Shown here: positions 13,693 to 16,018 of the stretch, piece by piece
Numbering within the stretch: the stretch's first letter is position 1
Layout: every line of letters starts with the position of its first letter
From: an uncultured Rikenellaceae bacterium
GTDB lineage: Bacteria > Bacteroidota > Bacteroidia > Bacteroidales > Rikenellaceae
Assembly: GCA_904501625.1 (NCBI GenBank)
Contig: CAJGBR010000036.1
Location: forward strand, 1 to 16,018
Direction of reading: 5' to 3'
Length of the DNA: 16,018 nucleotides
Translations under genes and position numbers: made by a program
Notes under the pieces: model-generated
What the model was told of the DNA's origin: nothing
The model's input: only the letters and a program-made list of their open reading frames with translations
The model's database searches: none

Positions 13693-16018
13693 ATGACCAG
13701 AAAATTATTACTTTGTTTGGTTGCAATATTGGCAACTGTCGTTTCGGGTTATGCTCAGAATGTTCAGCAACCCCCCTTGACTGAAAAACCTAAAACAACG
13801 GAGACTACTTCGATTAGAGGTCGTGTTCTTGATAATGAAACTATGGAACCTATGATGGGGGCCGCAGTAGTTATCCCTAAGTATAATGTATATACAACCG
13901 TTGATGCAAAGGGTGAGTTTGTATTAAACAAAGTTCCAAAGGAGGCAAATATAGAATTGTTAATTCAATTTGTTGGTTATAAGGAATATAAACGTACTTT
14001 AGACTGTTCAATTAGGGTTAGTTCCATTAACCTTGGTGTTGTGAAAATGACACAAAAGAAGGTTGAAGCAGAAGAAGCAGTTGTTCAAGGTACCACACCT
14101 ATCGCTACACAAGATGGTGATACAACTCGATTTAATGTTTCAGCAATCAAGGTTAATCCAGACTCTTATGCAGAAGATCTGGTTAAAAAGATTCCGGGTG
14201 TAGAAGTGGAAAATGGAAGCATCAAGGTTGCCGGTGAACAGGTGACAAAATTCTATGTTGATGGTAAACGTACATTCGGAAATAACTCACAGGCAATTAT
14301 GCAGACTCTGCCTGCAAGTGTTGTGAAACGTATTGATATGTATGATGAACAAGACGAACAATCGAAATTCGCAGGTTATAATGATGGTCAAACCGAAAAG
14401 GCATTCAATTTTGTAACACACGGTGGTGTCGGTGGTAAAGGAGCTCAATTCTTGACTGCTCAAGCAGGTGCCGGTGTCGATGAAGATGAAAAAGTTCGCT
14501 ATGGATTATCAGGTTCTGGTGGTATGTTCAAAGAATGGGGTAATGCAATGTTCAACGCCAATGTGAACAATATTAATAAATCAGTATTCAGTACAGGCGA
14601 ATTGTTCGAATCATCTTCATCAGGTTCATACTCGTTCGGCCGTGGAATGATGGGGCCTGGTGGATACGGTGGCTGGGGTAATGCCGGTGGAAAACAAAAA
14701 CTTACATCTGCTGGTGTATCATTCAATACCGAAAATAGAAATAAACTCCGTTTTGAATCAACCTATATGTTGGACGATACTGACAGAACAAGCGAATCTG
14801 AATCGTTGAACAACTATTTCCAAACGGATAGAAATCCTGCTAAAGAGACTTCTAATACAACCATCAGCAGAAACGAAAATCGTAACCATCGTGCAAATCT
14901 GAACCTCGAAGGTAATCTCAATCGTCGTAACAGAATCACTATCAGAACAAGTTTCAACTTCCAAGATAACGATCAATTCTCACAGAGTGATTCATATAAC
15001 TACCAACGTGCATTTAACGGAATGTCAGGAGATACTCTTAACCGTAGTACATCTAAGAACCTGACTTCAAGAACAGGTCACAGAATCACTATCGAAAGTA
15101 ACTGGATGCACCGATTCGCAAAAGAAGGTCGTACATTCTCATTGGGATTCAATGCAAATATTAATCAAAATACAAGCGGTACAGAACGTCTAGGTAAAAC
15201 TTTGATCAACAGATCAATGGGTGGAAACCTCGAAGATGGTTCAATCAATTGGAACGTTGTTAGCAATGACCAATATACAGATAGTGAAACTAAGAATAAT
15301 ACTTATCGTGTCAGAGCAGCTTTAAGTGAGCAAACAGGTCGATATTCTCGTCTGTCGTTGAATTATACATTCAATATGAACAATAGCGAAAATAATCGTA
15401 TGGTTTATGCCGACGGATCGATGGTAGAATTGTATGATTCATTGTCAAACGCATCTTCAAGTGATGTGACAAACCATCAACTTGGTCTTGGATACTCGTT
15501 CAATAATGGTACAAACTCACTCAATGTTGGTCTTAATATCGAACATAACAAACAGGTGAAAGATCAATTGTATCCATCATCAACACATCCTGATTTGCGT
15601 CACCTGGAACGTACATATTACAGCTGGCGTCCGAATATAGATTATCGCTACTTCTTGACTCGTAAACGTTATTTGAACGTCCGTTATCAAGGTTCAACAG
15701 AGGTTCCGTCAATCGAAAGAATGCAGGCTGTTGTTGACAATACAAATCCATTGTCAATCTCTGTTGGTAACCCGAACTTGAAGCAAGGTTATTCTCACTC
15801 TTTGAGAGTTTATTACAACTCGTCTAAATTCGAAAACGATAAGACAAGTTACACATACTTCTCGTTGAATGCATCAAGTACAAGTAATTCAGTGGCAACC
15901 AACTCGTTCACAATTAATTCTGAAGAGTCTTTGTCTAAAATGAATGCTCTGTTGAAAGAGTATGGCGGATATGAACTTACAATGAACGAATCTCGTGGTA
16001 TAAGATTCTCTCAACCAG
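13693..16018 (+). CDS. Outer-membrane beta-barrel protein with carboxypeptidase-regulatory-like domain (C-terminus cut)
   Basis: I translated from the ATG at 13693; 775 codons run to the window edge without a stop, so the end of the barrel is missing. Residues 1-22 are a signal peptide (MTRKLLLCLVAILAT..., ending GYA before QN). A carboxypeptidase-regulatory-like domain covers about 35-115 (IRGRVLDNETMEPMMGAAVV, then DAKGEFVLNKVPKEANIELL). A plug-like region at about 138-230 holds GDTTRFNVSAIKVNPDSYAE, DLVKKIPGVEVENGSIKV and YVDGKRTFG. A Gly/Ser-rich stretch follows near 310-335 (RGMMGPGGYGGWGNAGG), then barrel sequence with NPLSISVGNPNLKQG near 677-695. It shares order and motifs with the 990-residue protein at 8564 and belongs to the OMP_b-brl_3 type. 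The ligand is unknown and no SusD gene is visible before the edge. Confidence 0.88.
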   Translation, partial: MTRKLLLCLVAILATVVSGYAQNVQQPPLTEKPKTTETTSIRGRVLDNETMEPMMGAAVVIPKYNVYTTVDAKGEFVLNKVPKEANIELLIQFVGYKEYKRTLDCSIRVSSINLGVVKMTQKKVEAEEAVVQGTTPIATQDGDTTRFNVSAIKVNPDSYAEDLVKKIPGVEVENGSIKVAGEQVTKFYVDGKRTFGNNSQAIMQTLPASVVKRIDMYDEQDEQSKFAGYNDGQTEKAFNFVTHGGVGGKGAQFLTAQAGAGVDEDEKVRYGLSGSGGMFKEWGNAMFNANVNNINKSVFSTGELFESSSSGSYSFGRGMMGPGGYGGWGNAGGKQKLTSAGVSFNTENRNKLRFESTYMLDDTDRTSESESLNNYFQTDRNPAKETSNTTISRNENRNHRANLNLEGNLNRRNRITIRTSFNFQDNDQFSQSDSYNYQRAFNGMSGDTLNRSTSKNLTSRTGHRITIESNWMHRFAKEGRTFSLGFNANINQNTSGTERLGKTLINRSMGGNLEDGSINWNVVSNDQYTDSETKNNTYRVRAALSEQTGRYSRLSLNYTFNMNNSENNRMVYADGSMVELYDSLSNASSSDVTNHQLGLGYSFNNGTNSLNVGLNIEHNKQVKDQLYPSSTHPDLRHLERTYYSWRPNIDYRYFLTRKRYLNVRYQGSTEVPSIERMQAVVDNTNPLSISVGNPNLKQGYSHSLRVYYNSSKFENDKTSYTYFSLNASSTSNSVATNSFTINSEESLSKMNALLKEYGGYELTMNESRGIRFSQP

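Noticed and set aside
1..16018. CRISPR array, insertion sequence or integrase
   Set aside because: No regularly spaced repeats, terminal inverted repeats with transposase, or integrase motifs were seen on either strand, although two tRNA genes offer possible integration sites.

Overview
The window looks like chromosome of a low-GC Bacteroidota organism, most likely Bacteroidales. Three things point there. The promoters follow the TTTG / TAnnTTTG pattern (-33 / -7) of that phylum, not the E. coli pattern. Exported proteins carry signal peptides ending in A-Q, as is common in the phylum. The gene content (carboxypeptidase-regulatory/outer-membrane beta-barrel proteins, DUF4251, a TonB-dependent receptor) is also typical. 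Genus cannot be read from the sequence. Most start codons have no clear Shine-Dalgarno sequence and sit behind A-rich leaders.

Layout. 1-1809 (-): most of a TonB-dependent outer-membrane receptor, cut by the left edge. 1918-2409 (+): a secreted DUF4251 protein, which shares a hairpin terminator with the convergent ACT-domain/TPM-domain operon at 2513-3994 (-). 4228-5304 (+): a UPF0104/LPG-synthase-type membrane protein read from a promoter only 6 nt ahead of its ATG. 5372-5446 (+): tRNA-Val(UAC) with its own promoter and terminator. 5487-5808: a regulatory-looking stretch with three inverted repeats. 5809-7491 (+): an AAA+ ATPase with an N-terminal half that looks like two winged helices. 7492-8563: about 1.07 kb without an intact conserved gene, holding a clearly broken XRE-family regulator (7785-7969), a 44-codon open frame, unassigned sequence and a long leader. 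8564-11536 (+): a 990-residue outer-membrane beta-barrel protein with a terminator. 11696-11769 (-): tRNA-Arg(UCU) with promoter and terminator. 11967-13558 (+): a TPR-like protein and a YhcC-type radical SAM protein, 2 nt apart. 13693-16018 (+): a second outer-membrane beta-barrel protein of the same architecture, cut by the right edge.

How it fits together. Three of the large genes encode outer-membrane proteins, so much of the window serves the cell envelope. The tRNAs, radical SAM protein and small operons are housekeeping or conserved accessory genes. The part that looks least like stable core chromosome is 5487-8563: the AAA+ ATPase, its repeat-rich upstream region and the decayed regulator. 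It is the best candidate for an acquired and partly eroded module, though no integrase, transposase or attachment site is visible. I do not see a complete new multi-gene system.
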